Source: Pseudomonas sp. AOB-7
Lineage (GTDB): Bacteria > Pseudomonadota > Gammaproteobacteria > Pseudomonadales > Pseudomonadaceae
Length of the DNA: 64,000 bases
Direction: 5' to 3'
Assembly: GCF_003696305.1 (NCBI RefSeq)
Contig: NZ_RFFK01000007.1
Span: 62,001 to 126,000, forward strand
Shown here: one piece after another, positions 50,224 through 58,851 of the stretch
Layout of the letters: the number at the start of each line of letters is the position of its first letter
Position numbering within the stretch: position 1 is the first letter of the stretch
Position numbers and translations under genes: made by a program
Notes under the pieces: generated by a model
What the model was told of the DNA's origin: nothing
Databases searched by the model: none
Seen by the model: only the letters and a program-made list of their open reading frames with translations

Positions 50224-52293
50224 ATGGCCATCGAAAAGAAAACCATCCGCCTGCTGATTCTCGAGGATTCGCAGAACGAAGCCGAGCGCCTGGTCAGTCT
50301 GTTCCGCAATGCCGGACACGCCACCCGCGTGCACCGCCTCAGCTCCAGCGATGACCTCGCCGAGACCCTGCAACAGACCTGGGATCTGCTGATCTGCGCA
50401 CCGAGCAGCGAGCAGCTCGACCCCGGCGAGGCGATCGGCGCCATTCGCCGCCAGGCCAAGGACATCCCGGTGCTGCAGCTGGTCGAGGGCAACGATTCCG
50501 AACTCATCACCGAGGCGCTGCTGTTCGGCGCGCAGGACGCCCTGCCGCAGGGCGAGGACGAGCGCCTGGTGCTGGTGGCCAAGCGCGAGCTGGCCAACCT
50601 CGAGGAACGCCGCGCCCGCCGCGCCGCCGAAGTGGCCCTGCGCGAGGCGGAAAAGCGCTGCCAGCTGCTGCTGGAAAGCTCGGTGGACGCCATCACCTAC
50701 GTCCACGACGGCATGCACATCTACGCCAACCGCGCCTACCTGGAGCTGTTCAGGTACGAGGATGGCGAGGAGCTGGAAGGCATGCCGATGATCGACCTGA
50801 TCGCCAGTGCCGACCAGGGCGCGTTCAAGGACTTCCTGAAGAACTACCAGAGCGCCGAGGGCAACGCCGAGCTGGCCTGCCAGGGCGTGCGCGCCGACGG
50901 CAGCAGCTTCGCCGCGCAGATGAGCTTTTCCCCGGCCACCTACGACGGCGAGCCGTGCATCCAGGTGGTGATCCGCGCCGAGACCTCCAACGCCGAGCTG
51001 GAGGAGAAACTGCGCGAGATCAGCAGCCAGGACCTGGTCACCGGCCTGTTCAACCGCAACCACTTCCTCGAGCTGATGGACGCCGCCGCCGAGCGCGCGG
51101 TCAACGCCGGGCAGCCGTCCGCCCTGGCCTATATCCGCGTCGACCGCTACGCCGGCCTGCAGGGCGAGATCGGCCTGGCCGGCATCGACCTGCTGCTCAC
51201 CGACCTGACCGCCCTGCTGCGCGCGCACTTTGCGCCCGACACCCAGCTGGCGCGCTTCGGCGACGACGTGTTCGCCGCGCTGCTGCCGGGGCAGATGCCC
51301 GAACAGTGCGAAGACAGCCTCGCCGCGCTGCTGAAGAAGGTCGAAGGGCACATGTTCGACGTCAACGGCCGCACGGTGCAGACCAGCCTGTCGATCGGCG
51401 TCGCCGGCCTCAGCGAGAAGACCGCCAAGGCCCAGGCAGTCATCGACCGCGCCCACCGCTGTGCCGACGAGCTGGCCGAGGGCAATGCGCTGAAGCTGTT
51501 CAACCCGGCCGACGAACTGGCTGCCGCGGCCAACCGCGGCAACCTGCTGGCGATGGTGCAGCAGGCGCTGGAGAACAACAGCTTCCGCCTGCTGTTCCAG
51601 CCGATCATCAGCCTGCGCGGCGACGCCCACGAACACTACGAAGTGCTGCTGCGCCTGCTCAGTCCGCAGGGCGAGGAAGTGCCGCCTGCCGAGTTCCTCG
51701 CCGCCGCCAAGGATGCCGGCCTGGGCGAGAAGATCGACCGCTGGGTGATCCTCAGCTCGATCAAGCTACTCGCCGACCACCGCGCCAAGGGCCACAACAC
51801 CCGCCTGTTCGTCCACCTGTCCAGCGCCAGCCTGCAGGACCAGACCCTGCTGCCTTGGCTCAGCGTGGCGCTCAAGGCGGCGCGCCTGCCGTCCGACGCG
51901 CTGGTGTTCCAGTTCAGCGAACCGGATGCCATCGCCTACCTGAAACAGGCCAAGGCGCTGACCCAGGGTCTGGCCGAGCTGCACTGCAAGGTGGCGCTGA
52001 GCCAGTTCGGCTGCGCGCTCAACCCCTTCAACACGCTCAAGCACCTGCAGGTAGACTTCGTCAAGATCGACGGTTCCTTCTCCCAGGAGCTGGGCAACGC
52101 CGACAACCAGGAGGCGCTGAAGACCCTGCTCAGCAGCCTGCACGCCCAGGCCAAGCTGACCATAGTGCCCTTCGTCGAGAGCGCCAGCGTGCTGGCGACC
52201 CTCTGGCAGGCCGGGGTCAACTTCATCCAGGGCTACTACCTGCAGGGGCCGAGCCAGTCGATGGACTACGACTTCTCCGCCGGCGATGAGTAA
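50224..52293 (+). CDS. fimX: FimX, degenerate GGDEF-EAL c-di-GMP receptor for type IV pili
   Basis: A 689-residue protein with REC-like (about 1-125), PAS (about 135-255), GGDEF (about 265-425) and EAL (about 440-685) domains, the same order as P. aeruginosa FimX. All enzymatic sites look degenerate: the receiver has LLICAP where a phospho-Asp is expected, GGDEF reads FGDDVF, and EAL reads EVL with SQFG in place of DDFG. It should therefore bind c-di-GMP through the EAL domain without making or cutting it. FimX directs type IV pilus assembly at the pole and twitching. The place between the PA4958-like gene and serB matches PAO1 PA4959. Confidence 0.93.
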   Translation: MAIEKKTIRLLILEDSQNEAERLVSLFRNAGHATRVHRLSSSDDLAETLQQTWDLLICAPSSEQLDPGEAIGAIRRQAKDIPVLQLVEGNDSELITEALLFGAQDALPQGEDERLVLVAKRELANLEERRARRAAEVALREAEKRCQLLLESSVDAITYVHDGMHIYANRAYLELFRYEDGEELEGMPMIDLIASADQGAFKDFLKNYQSAEGNAELACQGVRADGSSFAAQMSFSPATYDGEPCIQVVIRAETSNAELEEKLREISSQDLVTGLFNRNHFLELMDAAAERAVNAGQPSALAYIRVDRYAGLQGEIGLAGIDLLLTDLTALLRAHFAPDTQLARFGDDVFAALLPGQMPEQCEDSLAALLKKVEGHMFDVNGRTVQTSLSIGVAGLSEKTAKAQAVIDRAHRCADELAEGNALKLFNPADELAAAANRGNLLAMVQQALENNSFRLLFQPIISLRGDAHEHYEVLLRLLSPQGEEVPPAEFLAAAKDAGLGEKIDRWVILSSIKLLADHRAKGHNTRLFVHLSSASLQDQTLLPWLSVALKAARLPSDALVFQFSEPDAIAYLKQAKALTQGLAELHCKVALSQFGCALNPFNTLKHLQVDFVKIDGSFSQELGNADNQEALKTLLSSLHAQAKLTIVPFVESASVLATLWQAGVNFIQGYYLQGPSQSMDYDFSAGDE

Positions 52294-52307
52294 CCCGCGC
52301 CGCCACG

Positions 52308-52336
52308 AAAAAGCCGCCTCGAAGGGCGGCTTTTTT
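52308..52336. terminator. Bidirectional terminator between fimX and serB
   Basis: AAAAAGCCGCC and GGCGGCTTTTTT pair around a 6-nt loop, with A and T tracts on either side, between the convergent fimX and serB stops. Confidence 0.9.
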
Positions 52337-52349
52337 CTGGGCGATGCCG

Positions 52350-53564
52350 TTACTCCTGGCCTTCGCGGTCGCGAAAGCCGAGCAGGTAGAGGATGCCGTC
52401 CAGGCCCAGGGTGGAGATCGCCTGCTTGGCCGACTGCTTGACCAGCGGCTTGGCACGGAAGGCCACGCCGAGACCGGCCAGGCCGAGCATCGGCAGGTCG
52501 TTGGCGCCGTCGCCGACGGCGATGGTCTGCTCCAGCTGCAGGCCTTCGCGCTCGGCCAGCTGACGCAGCAGGTCGGCCTTGCGCTGGGCGTCGACTATGG
52601 GCTCCACCGCCACGCCGGTGACCTTGCCGTCTTCGATCTGCAGCTCGTTGGCGAACACGTAGTCGATGCCCAGCTTGGCCTGCAGCTGCTTGGCGAAGTA
52701 CGTGAAGCCGCCGGAGAGGATGGCGGTCTTGTAGCCCAGGCGCTTGAGTTCGGCGAACAGCGTCTCGGCGCCCTCGGTCAGGCGCAGCGAGGCGCCGATT
52801 TCCTCCAGCACGTCCTCGGACAGGCCCTTGAGCAGGCCCAGGCGCTCCCTGAAGCTGGCGGCGAAATCCAGCTCGCCGCGCATGGCGCGCTCGGTGATCT
52901 CGGCCACCTGCTCGCCGACGCCGGCGGCCTTAGCCAGCTCGTCGATCACCTCGGCCTCGATCAGCGTCGAATCCATGTCGAAGACCGCCAGGCGGCGGTT
53001 GCGGCGGAACACCGAGTCGCGCTGGAAGGCGATGTCGACGTTGAGTTCCTGCGCCACGCTGAGGAACTCGGCACGCAGCGCCGCCGGGTCGGCCGGCTCG
53101 CCGCGCACCGAGAACTCGATGCAGCCCTTGCCCTGCTCGGCCGGCATGTCCAGCGGCATGCGCCCGGACAGACGGTCGATATGGTCGATATTCAGACCGT
53201 ACTTGGCGGTGATGGCGCTGACCCGCTGCAGCTGCTCGGCGCTGACCTTGCGCGTCAGCAGGGTGACGATATGCCGGGCCTTGCCCTGGCCGCCCACCCA
53301 CTGCCGGTAATCCTCCTCCGAGACCGGGGTGAAGCGCACCTGCTGGTCCAGCTCGTAGCCGGTGAACAACACTTCCTTGAGCACCGACTGGGCGCGGGCG
53401 TTGTCGGGTATCTCGATGAGGATGCCGAACGACAGGGTGTCGTGGATCACCGCCTGGCCGATGTCGAGGATATTCACCCCGCCCTGGGCCAGCACGCCGG
53501 TGATGGCGGCGGTAAGACCGGGGCGGTCTTCGCCGGTGATGTTGATCAGGACGATTTCGCGCAA
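52350..53564 (-). CDS. serB: Phosphoserine phosphatase
   Basis: HAD-family enzyme for the last step of serine synthesis. The family N-terminus begins at TTG 53564 (MREIVLINITGEDRPGLTAA), with GGAGG 7 bp upstream; no ATG lies near, so TTG is chosen, 404 residues. Two N-terminal ACT-type domains (about 1-85 and 95-175) precede the HAD domain: DMDSTLI near 192-198 (nucleophile Asp), SGGF and GDGANDLPML (motif IV). Divergent from the AhpA/YtjB-like gene; a minus-strand TAGAAT at 53643-53638 is its likely -10. Confidence 0.94.
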   Translation of the reverse strand: MREIVLINITGEDRPGLTAAITGVLAQGGVNILDIGQAVIHDTLSFGILIEIPDNARAQSVLKEVLFTGYELDQQVRFTPVSEEDYRQWVGGQGKARHIVTLLTRKVSAEQLQRVSAITAKYGLNIDHIDRLSGRMPLDMPAEQGKGCIEFSVRGEPADPAALRAEFLSVAQELNVDIAFQRDSVFRRNRRLAVFDMDSTLIEAEVIDELAKAAGVGEQVAEITERAMRGELDFAASFRERLGLLKGLSEDVLEEIGASLRLTEGAETLFAELKRLGYKTAILSGGFTYFAKQLQAKLGIDYVFANELQIEDGKVTGVAVEPIVDAQRKADLLRQLAEREGLQLEQTIAVGDGANDLPMLGLAGLGVAFRAKPLVKQSAKQAISTLGLDGILYLLGFRDREGQE

Positions 53565-53676
53565 GGCGCACCCTCCGGGGCAGACGATTGAGAGGCATGA
53601 GGCGGCGAACGACCGCCAGGCCGAGGAAAAGGCGCACATTCTACCCAGTTCCGCGCCAGACGGGCACGCTCGCCGC

Positions 53677-53705
53677 TTTGCCCGCCACAGGGCGACCGCT
53701 ATACT
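53677..53705 (+). promoter_or_regulatory. Sigma-70 promoter of the AhpA/YtjB-like gene
   Basis: TTTGCC, 17 bp and TATACT, 35 bp before the GTG start. The minus-strand -10 of serB lies 34 bp away. Confidence 0.6.
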
Positions 53706-53739
53706 GCGCGGCAACTTCAGTCGACAAGAGCCGTGCTCT

Positions 53740-55275
53740 GTGAACCGGCCCGCGCCCGTCAAACCCGATAATTTCTTCCTGCTGATCTTCCACGCCCTGC
53801 GCCAGCGGCGCGTGCCCCTGGTCCTGCGCATCGCCAGCCACAGCCTGCTGCTGGTGGCTCTGGCCATGCTGATCTACGCCTGGGTCATGGGCATGCAGTT
53901 CAAGCAGGCCATGCAGCAGCAGGCCGATGCCCTCGGCCAGAGCCTGATCACCCAGACCGCCACCTCGGCCACCGAACTGCTGGTGTCCAACGACATCCTC
54001 AGCCTCAACGTGCTGCTGAACAACCTGGCGAAGAACCCGCTGGTGGCCCACGCCGCCATCTACAGCGTGGACAACCGCATCCTCGCCGAGGCCGGCGCAC
54101 GGCCGACGCGCAGCGTGCTGGGCGAGAGCGAAGGGCTGTACTCCACGCCCATCACCTTCCAGGAGGTGATCGCCGGGCAGCTGCGCATCAGCCTGGACAT
54201 GCGCCAGTTCCAGCAGCCGATGACCATCAGCCTGCAGAGCATGGGCATCCTCAGCCTGATCCTGCTGGCCCTGACCCTGTCGCTGAGCATGCGCCTGGGC
54301 CGGCATATCTCCACCCCGCTGCTGCAGCTGCGCCTGTGGCTGCGCGACCCGGACGACCCAGCCCCCGGCGCCGGGCGCAACGACGAGATCGGCGACCTGG
54401 CGCGCCAGCTGCAGTCCCGTCTGGTGCCGGAAAAACCGGAGCCCGAGCCGGAGTTCGACGACGAACCCGCCTTCGCCGACAGCGACGCCTACCCGGACGA
54501 ACAGGACGACAGCGCCTTCGCCGAGCTGGACGACGAGGTGCCGGTCGTCGACGAGCGCGTCTTCGCCGAGCACGAGCCTGGCGATGACCGCGACCAGCCG
54601 CTCAAGCCCTGGCCCGAGTCGATAGCGCCGGACGATCCCTTCGCCGAACTGAGCGACGAGCCCGAGGCGCCCGCTGCGGCAGCACCGGCGCCGCGCCAGG
54701 CCCAGGCCAGCGCGGTGCTGGCCATCCAGCTCGGCGCCCAGGAGCAGCTGCGGCGCCTGCCGCGCACGCGCCTGCTGGACCTGCTGGAACGCTATCGCGG
54801 CTGCCTGGAACAGGCCGCCGCGCTCTATCAGGGCCAGCTGCACACGCTCAAGGACGGCAGCAGCCTGATGCTGTTCCACGAACAGGAATGCGGCGAGGAC
54901 TACCTGACCCACGCCATCTGCTGCGGCGAGCTGATGCGCGCCCTCGGCCACGCCCTGCAGATCGAGGTGGCCGACAGCGGCATCACCCTGCAACTGCAGC
55001 TGGGCCTGACCCTGGGCAGCGACCTGGACGGCCTCGGCCAGGCCGAGCTGCTGCTTAGCGACAGCGCCCTGGACGCCCTGGCGCTGTCGCAGCACAGCCG
55101 CAATCTGCTGCTGGTGGAACAGCGGGTGGCGCAGGATGGCCTGGCGCGTCAGCGCGCACGCATCCGCCCGATCGCCAGCCCGGAGGGCGCCAGCTGTGTC
55201 GAGCGCCTACTCGACCCCTACCCGGCGCTGCTGGAGCGCCAGCTGACGCGCATGCACGAAAGCCGGGCGCACTGA
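53740..55275 (+). CDS. AhpA/YtjB-like membrane protein with acidic linker (PA4961-like)
   Basis: About 511 residues from GTG 53740, the only start in frame right after the promoter that keeps the hydrophobic N-terminus. The first 190 residues have two membrane helices (about 30-50 and 167-187) flanking a periplasmic domain, as in the YtjB/SmpA-like or AhpA family. A Pro/Asp/Glu-rich acidic linker (about 225-320) follows, then a cytoplasmic domain (about 330-505) with the look of an adenylyl-cyclase or HAMP-output fold (FHEQECGEDYLTHAICCGEL) but no catalytic pair that I can identify. The relative position by serB matches PAO1 PA4961. Function unknown. A GC-rich hairpin (CCGGGCG/CGCCCGG) covers the stop. 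Confidence 0.7.
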   Translation: MNRPAPVKPDNFFLLIFHALRQRRVPLVLRIASHSLLLVALAMLIYAWVMGMQFKQAMQQQADALGQSLITQTATSATELLVSNDILSLNVLLNNLAKNPLVAHAAIYSVDNRILAEAGARPTRSVLGESEGLYSTPITFQEVIAGQLRISLDMRQFQQPMTISLQSMGILSLILLALTLSLSMRLGRHISTPLLQLRLWLRDPDDPAPGAGRNDEIGDLARQLQSRLVPEKPEPEPEFDDEPAFADSDAYPDEQDDSAFAELDDEVPVVDERVFAEHEPGDDRDQPLKPWPESIAPDDPFAELSDEPEAPAAAAPAPRQAQASAVLAIQLGAQEQLRRLPRTRLLDLLERYRGCLEQAAALYQGQLHTLKDGSSLMLFHEQECGEDYLTHAICCGELMRALGHALQIEVADSGITLQLQLGLTLGSDLDGLGQAELLLSDSALDALALSQHSRNLLLVEQRVAQDGLARQRARIRPIASPEGASCVERLLDPYPALLERQLTRMHESRAH

Positions 55276-55315
55276 CGCCCGGTCACGGCTCAGGCCTGGT
55301 GCGTACGGCGCCCGC

Positions 55316-56227
55316 CTAGGACACGCCGAGCAGCGCACGCCGCGGCGGCGTTGGCGCACCACAGCGCTGCAGCCAATCCTTCCAGCGAATCCGCTCGTCA
55401 CGCACCAGCCAGCCGTCCTGCTCGGCGAAACTCTCCGACAGCCACAGGCCGCGGGTGCTGGCCGGCCGCAGTTCGCCCTTGCTCAGGGTGAACAGCTCGC
55501 CGCTGGGCAGGCCCTGCTGCAAGGCCAGCAGATAGAGGTCCGGCCGGCGCCGCTCCAGGCGCGCCACCAGGCGTCCATCCTCCAGGCATTCGTCGACGTG
55601 AAACAGACTCAATTGGCGCACGTCGCGCGGCAGCTCCAGGCTCAGGTCGTAGACCAGCTGCAGCGAGGCGGTGGGCAGGTGCACGTAGGCACGCGGGCGC
55701 TCCAGCAGGGTCAGGTTGCCGCACTGCACCGGGCGCGCCGCGCCGGACAGCGGGCTGAGGCGGAAGTGGCTGGCCTCGCGGTAACGCAGGGCGCCCTGGT
55801 AGGGCGTCGGCAGCCAGGTATCGCCGAAGCGCCCGGCCAGCCAGCCGTCGGCCGTTTCCAACAGGCATTCCTCGGCCACTTCCTGGATGGCGGTAAGCAG
55901 CGGCAGGTTCAGTTCATGGGCCGGCACATAGCCGGAAATCAGCTTGAGTACGGTGTCGCCGCGATCCGGACGACGCTGGCGCACCAGCAACCAGTAGTCG
56001 CGGCCGTGCAGGCGCAGGGTCAGGCGCACCGAGACACCAAGGTTGGCCAGCTCCGCGGCGAAGCGCCAGCTGTCCGCCACCTGCAGCGGCCGGCGCCGCT
56101 CGAGCATCTGACGGAAGTTCAGCGGCTGGCCCAGACTCTGGTAACTCAGGCCCTCGGGCCCGGCCTCGACGAACAGCGGCAGGGTCTTGAAGGTGCTCGG
56201 GTCCTTACGGATCAGCGTACGCGGCAT
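55316..56227 (-). CDS. Conserved protein with degenerate Nudix-like box (PA4962-like)
   Basis: A 303-residue cytoplasmic protein. The segment GYVPAHE followed by AIQEVAEEC (about 98-122) resembles the Nudix box G-X5-E-X7-REUXEEXGU, but the Arg is Gln, the closing Gly is Leu, and the spacing from Glu to RE is two residues too long, so it is probably not an active Nudix hydrolase. The N-terminus MPRTLIRKDPSTFKTLPLFV and the C-terminus are conserved in style but of unknown role. GAGGAG precedes the ATG. It is convergent with the AhpA/YtjB-like gene. Databases may carry odd names for this family; I assign none. Confidence 0.7.
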   Translation of the reverse strand: MPRTLIRKDPSTFKTLPLFVEAGPEGLSYQSLGQPLNFRQMLERRRPLQVADSWRFAAELANLGVSVRLTLRLHGRDYWLLVRQRRPDRGDTVLKLISGYVPAHELNLPLLTAIQEVAEECLLETADGWLAGRFGDTWLPTPYQGALRYREASHFRLSPLSGAARPVQCGNLTLLERPRAYVHLPTASLQLVYDLSLELPRDVRQLSLFHVDECLEDGRLVARLERRRPDLYLLALQQGLPSGELFTLSKGELRPASTRGLWLSESFAEQDGWLVRDERIRWKDWLQRCGAPTPPRRALLGVS

Positions 56228-56375
56228 CTCGACTCCTCGTTCCTGCTGGGCGTGCAGCCGGCGCGGCAGGCAGCCTGCCCGGCGGACGCAGGGTGGTCAG
56301 GGTGAAGCGCAACAATGGCTCAAGGCTGCCCCAAGCCAACCCCGAACGACAAGCCACCGCCGGTAAGCGCAGGCT

Positions 56376-57188
56376 TCAGCAGATGTCCTGGATCACCGCC
56401 GCCGCCGTGGCCACGTTGGCCGCCAGGTGCGCGGGGTTGATGGTGCCGACGATGGCGCTGCTGACGCCGGGGTGATCGAAGATCAGTTCGAAGCTGGCGC
56501 GCAGCGGATCGACGCCGGCGCCCAGGCAGGCATGCCCGCTGGCCAGGGCCTTCTTGATCAGGATGCCCTTGGCGTGACTGGCAGCGTAGTCCAGGACCGG
56601 CTTTTCGCCCTGTTCGTTGAGGTTGTAGGTGACCATCGCACAGTCGCCCTGCTGCAGCGCCAGCAGGCCGCCCTCGACGGTCTTGCCGGACAGGCCGTAG
56701 GCGAGGATCTTGCCCTCGCGCTTGAGCGCGGCCAGGGTCTCGTACACGCCGCTATCGCGCAGCACCGCCAGGTCGTTGCCGTCGGAGTGCACCAGCAGCA
56801 GGTCGATGCGGTCGGTCTCCAGGCGCTTGAGGCTGCGCTCCACCGACAGGCGGGTGTGCGCCGGGGAGAAGTCGAAGCGCGACTGGCCGTGCTCGAACTC
56901 CTCGCCGGTCTTGCTGACGATCACCCAGGCGTCGCGCTGGCCGCGCAGCAGCGGGCCGAGGCGCTGCTCGCTGAGGCCGTAGGCCGGCGCGGTGTCGATC
57001 AGGTTGATGCCCAGCTCGTGGGCCTGGCGGATCAGCGCGGCGGCCTGGGCATCGTCGGGGATGCGGAAGCCGTTGGGGTACTTCACCCCCTGGTCGCGGC
57101 CGAGCTTGACCGTGCCCAGGCCCAGCGGCGAAACCAGCAGGCCGGTGGACCCCAGCGGGCGATGCAGATCGTGCAGGGTGCTCTTCAT
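56376..57188 (-). CDS. Aldo/keto reductase
   Basis: A 270-residue NADPH-dependent oxidoreductase-fold protein (TIM barrel). ATG 57188 (MKSTLHDLHRPLGSTGLLVS) overlaps the stop of the upstream FAD gene by 4 bp. The catalytic Asp is in NLIDTAPAYG with Tyr at the expected spacing (DTAPAYG), Lys in IVSKTGEEF and His in LLVHSDGNDL, so the tetrad is complete. Substrate unknown. It is the second gene of a pair with the FAD oxidoreductase; from memory they match PAO1 PA4992 and PA4991. Confidence 0.88.
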   Translation of the reverse strand: MKSTLHDLHRPLGSTGLLVSPLGLGTVKLGRDQGVKYPNGFRIPDDAQAAALIRQAHELGINLIDTAPAYGLSEQRLGPLLRGQRDAWVIVSKTGEEFEHGQSRFDFSPAHTRLSVERSLKRLETDRIDLLLVHSDGNDLAVLRDSGVYETLAALKREGKILAYGLSGKTVEGGLLALQQGDCAMVTYNLNEQGEKPVLDYAASHAKGILIKKALASGHACLGAGVDPLRASFELIFDHPGVSSAIVGTINPAHLAANVATAAAVIQDIC

Positions 57189-58360
57189 GGCAACAGCGCC
57201 TCCCATACCGGCTGCGCCACGTCCGGGCGCGGCAGCGCCGGCAAGGGGGCGTGGCAGCCGGGCTGCACGCCGTCGCGATCCAGCGCGGCCAGCACGCGGT
57301 CGGCGAAGTCCGGGGCCAGCGCCAGCTTGGTCGGCCAGCCCACCAGCAGGTGCGGCTGTTCGGCGAGGAAGGCGTTGTCCGGGCGCACCAGGCCGCTCTG
57401 CGCCGGCTCGGCGCGGTCGACGCGCAGGGTCGCCCAACGGGTCTGCGCCTGGTCGACCCAGGGCAGCAACTCGGCCATTTCCTGCTGCGCGGCGCGGATC
57501 TGCGCGGCCTCGTCGCGGGCCACGCCGTCGGCCTCGGCCAGGTCGCCGCCGAGGTACCAGACCCACTGGCCGTCGGCCGCCGGATGAGTGGTGACGGTGA
57601 CCCGCGGCTTCGGCCCGCCGCCCAGGCAGTGGGCGTACAGCGGCTGCAGCGCCGGCCCCTTGGCCAGCACCATGTGCAGCGGGCGCAGTTGCTGTCTGGG
57701 CTGCTCGATACCCAGCGCGGCGAGCAGCTCGGCATTGCCGGCGCCGGCGCTGAGCACCACGCGCTGGGCGCGAATCTCGCGGCCGTCGACCCGCAGGCCG
57801 CGCAGCTCGCCGTCCTCGCGCAGCGGCTCGATCTGCCGGGCCGCCAGCAGGCCGTCGCCGGCCAGCTCGGCCAGACGGGCGATCAGGCTGGGCACGTCGA
57901 GCACCAGTTCGGCCAGGCGGTAGACCTTGCCCTTGAATTTCGGGTGCTGCAGCGCCGGCGGCAACTGCTCGCCCCTGACCTGGTCGACCCGTCCGCGCAC
58001 CGCCTTGCTGGCGAAGAAGCTGGTGAGGTTGCCGGCCAGGGTGCCCGGCGACCACAGGTAGTGCGCCTCGGACAGCACGCGCACGCCGGAGAGATCCAGC
58101 TCGCCGCCGCCGGCCAGGGCCTCGCGCCAGCGCCGCGGCATGTCGGCGATGGCCTCGGAGGCGCCGCTCAGGGCGCCATGCAGGGCGTACTTGGCACCGC
58201 CGTGGATGATGCCCTGGGACTTCACGCTCTGCCCGCCGCCGAGGCTGCCACTCTCCAGCAGCAGGGTGGCGAAACCCTGGCGACGCAGGCGCGCGTTGAG
58301 CCAGAGGCCGGCGATGCCGCCGCCGACGATCAGGACATCGGTGCTGAGGGACTGGGACAT
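57185..58360 (-). CDS. FAD-dependent oxidoreductase (DAO-like)
   Basis: A 391-residue protein of the D-amino-acid-oxidase/glycerol-3-phosphate-dehydrogenase fold. The N-terminal dinucleotide site VLIVGGGIAGLWLNARL (about 9-25) is intact, and GGGQSVKSQGIIHGGAKYAL follows as the FAD-linked segment. A substrate domain covers about 90-350. Substrate unknown. It is coupled to the aldo/keto reductase by a 4-bp ATGA overlap, and separated by 68 bp from the SMR transporter gene, also on the minus strand. Confidence 0.88.
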   Translation of the reverse strand: MSQSLSTDVLIVGGGIAGLWLNARLRRQGFATLLLESGSLGGGQSVKSQGIIHGGAKYALHGALSGASEAIADMPRRWREALAGGGELDLSGVRVLSEAHYLWSPGTLAGNLTSFFASKAVRGRVDQVRGEQLPPALQHPKFKGKVYRLAELVLDVPSLIARLAELAGDGLLAARQIEPLREDGELRGLRVDGREIRAQRVVLSAGAGNAELLAALGIEQPRQQLRPLHMVLAKGPALQPLYAHCLGGGPKPRVTVTTHPAADGQWVWYLGGDLAEADGVARDEAAQIRAAQQEMAELLPWVDQAQTRWATLRVDRAEPAQSGLVRPDNAFLAEQPHLLVGWPTKLALAPDFADRVLAALDRDGVQPGCHAPLPALPRPDVAQPVWEALLP

Positions 58361-58428
58361 GAACGGGCCTCGCCGGAAAACAGGGGCGCAAGTATAACCC
58401 GCCCGGGCCGGCCTGCCCGAGGCCGCCG

Positions 58429-58761
58429 TCAGTGGCCGGTGGACTGCGAGAACAGCTGAATCACCAGCACCCCGCTGACGATCAGGCCCATGCCCAGCAC
58501 CGCCGGCAGATCGAGCTTCTGCTGGTAGAGGAACAGTGCGGCGACGCTGACCAGGACGATACCCAGGCCGGCCCAGATGGCGTAGGCGATACCCACCGGA
58601 ATGGTGCGCACCACCAGGGTCAGCATCCAGAAGGCGATGGCGTAGCCGCCCACCACCAGCAGCAGCGGCAGCGGCTTGTTGAAGCCGTCGATGGCCTTCA
58701 TCGAGGTGGTGGCGACCACTTCGGCGGCGATGGCGATGGCGAGGTAGAGGTATCCGGGCAT
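58429..58761 (-). CDS. Small multidrug resistance (EmrE-type) transporter
   Basis: A 110-residue four-helix SMR protein (MPGYLYLAIAIAAEVVATTS). The essential membrane Glu is Glu14 (AIAAEVVAT), and the GYAIAFWMLTLVVRTIP and AYAIWAGLGIVLVS segments match EmrE-like proton/cation antiporters rather than guanidinium exporters. It works as an antiparallel dimer at the inner membrane. ATG 58761; the longer frame runs over the LysR promoter. Divergent from the LysR gene, which may control it. From memory it matches PAO1 PA4990. Confidence 0.9.
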   Translation of the reverse strand: MPGYLYLAIAIAAEVVATTSMKAIDGFNKPLPLLLVVGGYAIAFWMLTLVVRTIPVGIAYAIWAGLGIVLVSVAALFLYQQKLDLPAVLGMGLIVSGVLVIQLFSQSTGH

Positions 58762-58804
58762 GGCGGCGACTCCTGAGCGATGGCGCGATTCTAAGCTCGT
58801 CAGC

Positions 58805-58840
58805 GATGGGATAAAGTCATTACCCATCTGACTTACAGAT
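58805..58840. promoter_or_regulatory. LysR-type operator between SMR gene and lysR gene
   Basis: GATGGG and CCCATC form an inverted repeat (58805-58828), overlapping ATCTGACTTACAGAT (58826-58840), which fits the LysR-family ATC-N9-GAT binding form. It lies within the 90-bp divergent gap. Confidence 0.5.
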
Positions 58841-58851
58841 AGGTTGACCCC

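Noticed and set aside
50224..52293. Active diguanylate cyclase or phosphodiesterase
   Set aside because: GGDEF is FGDDVF, EAL is EVL and DDFG is SQFG; it fits the non-catalytic FimX.
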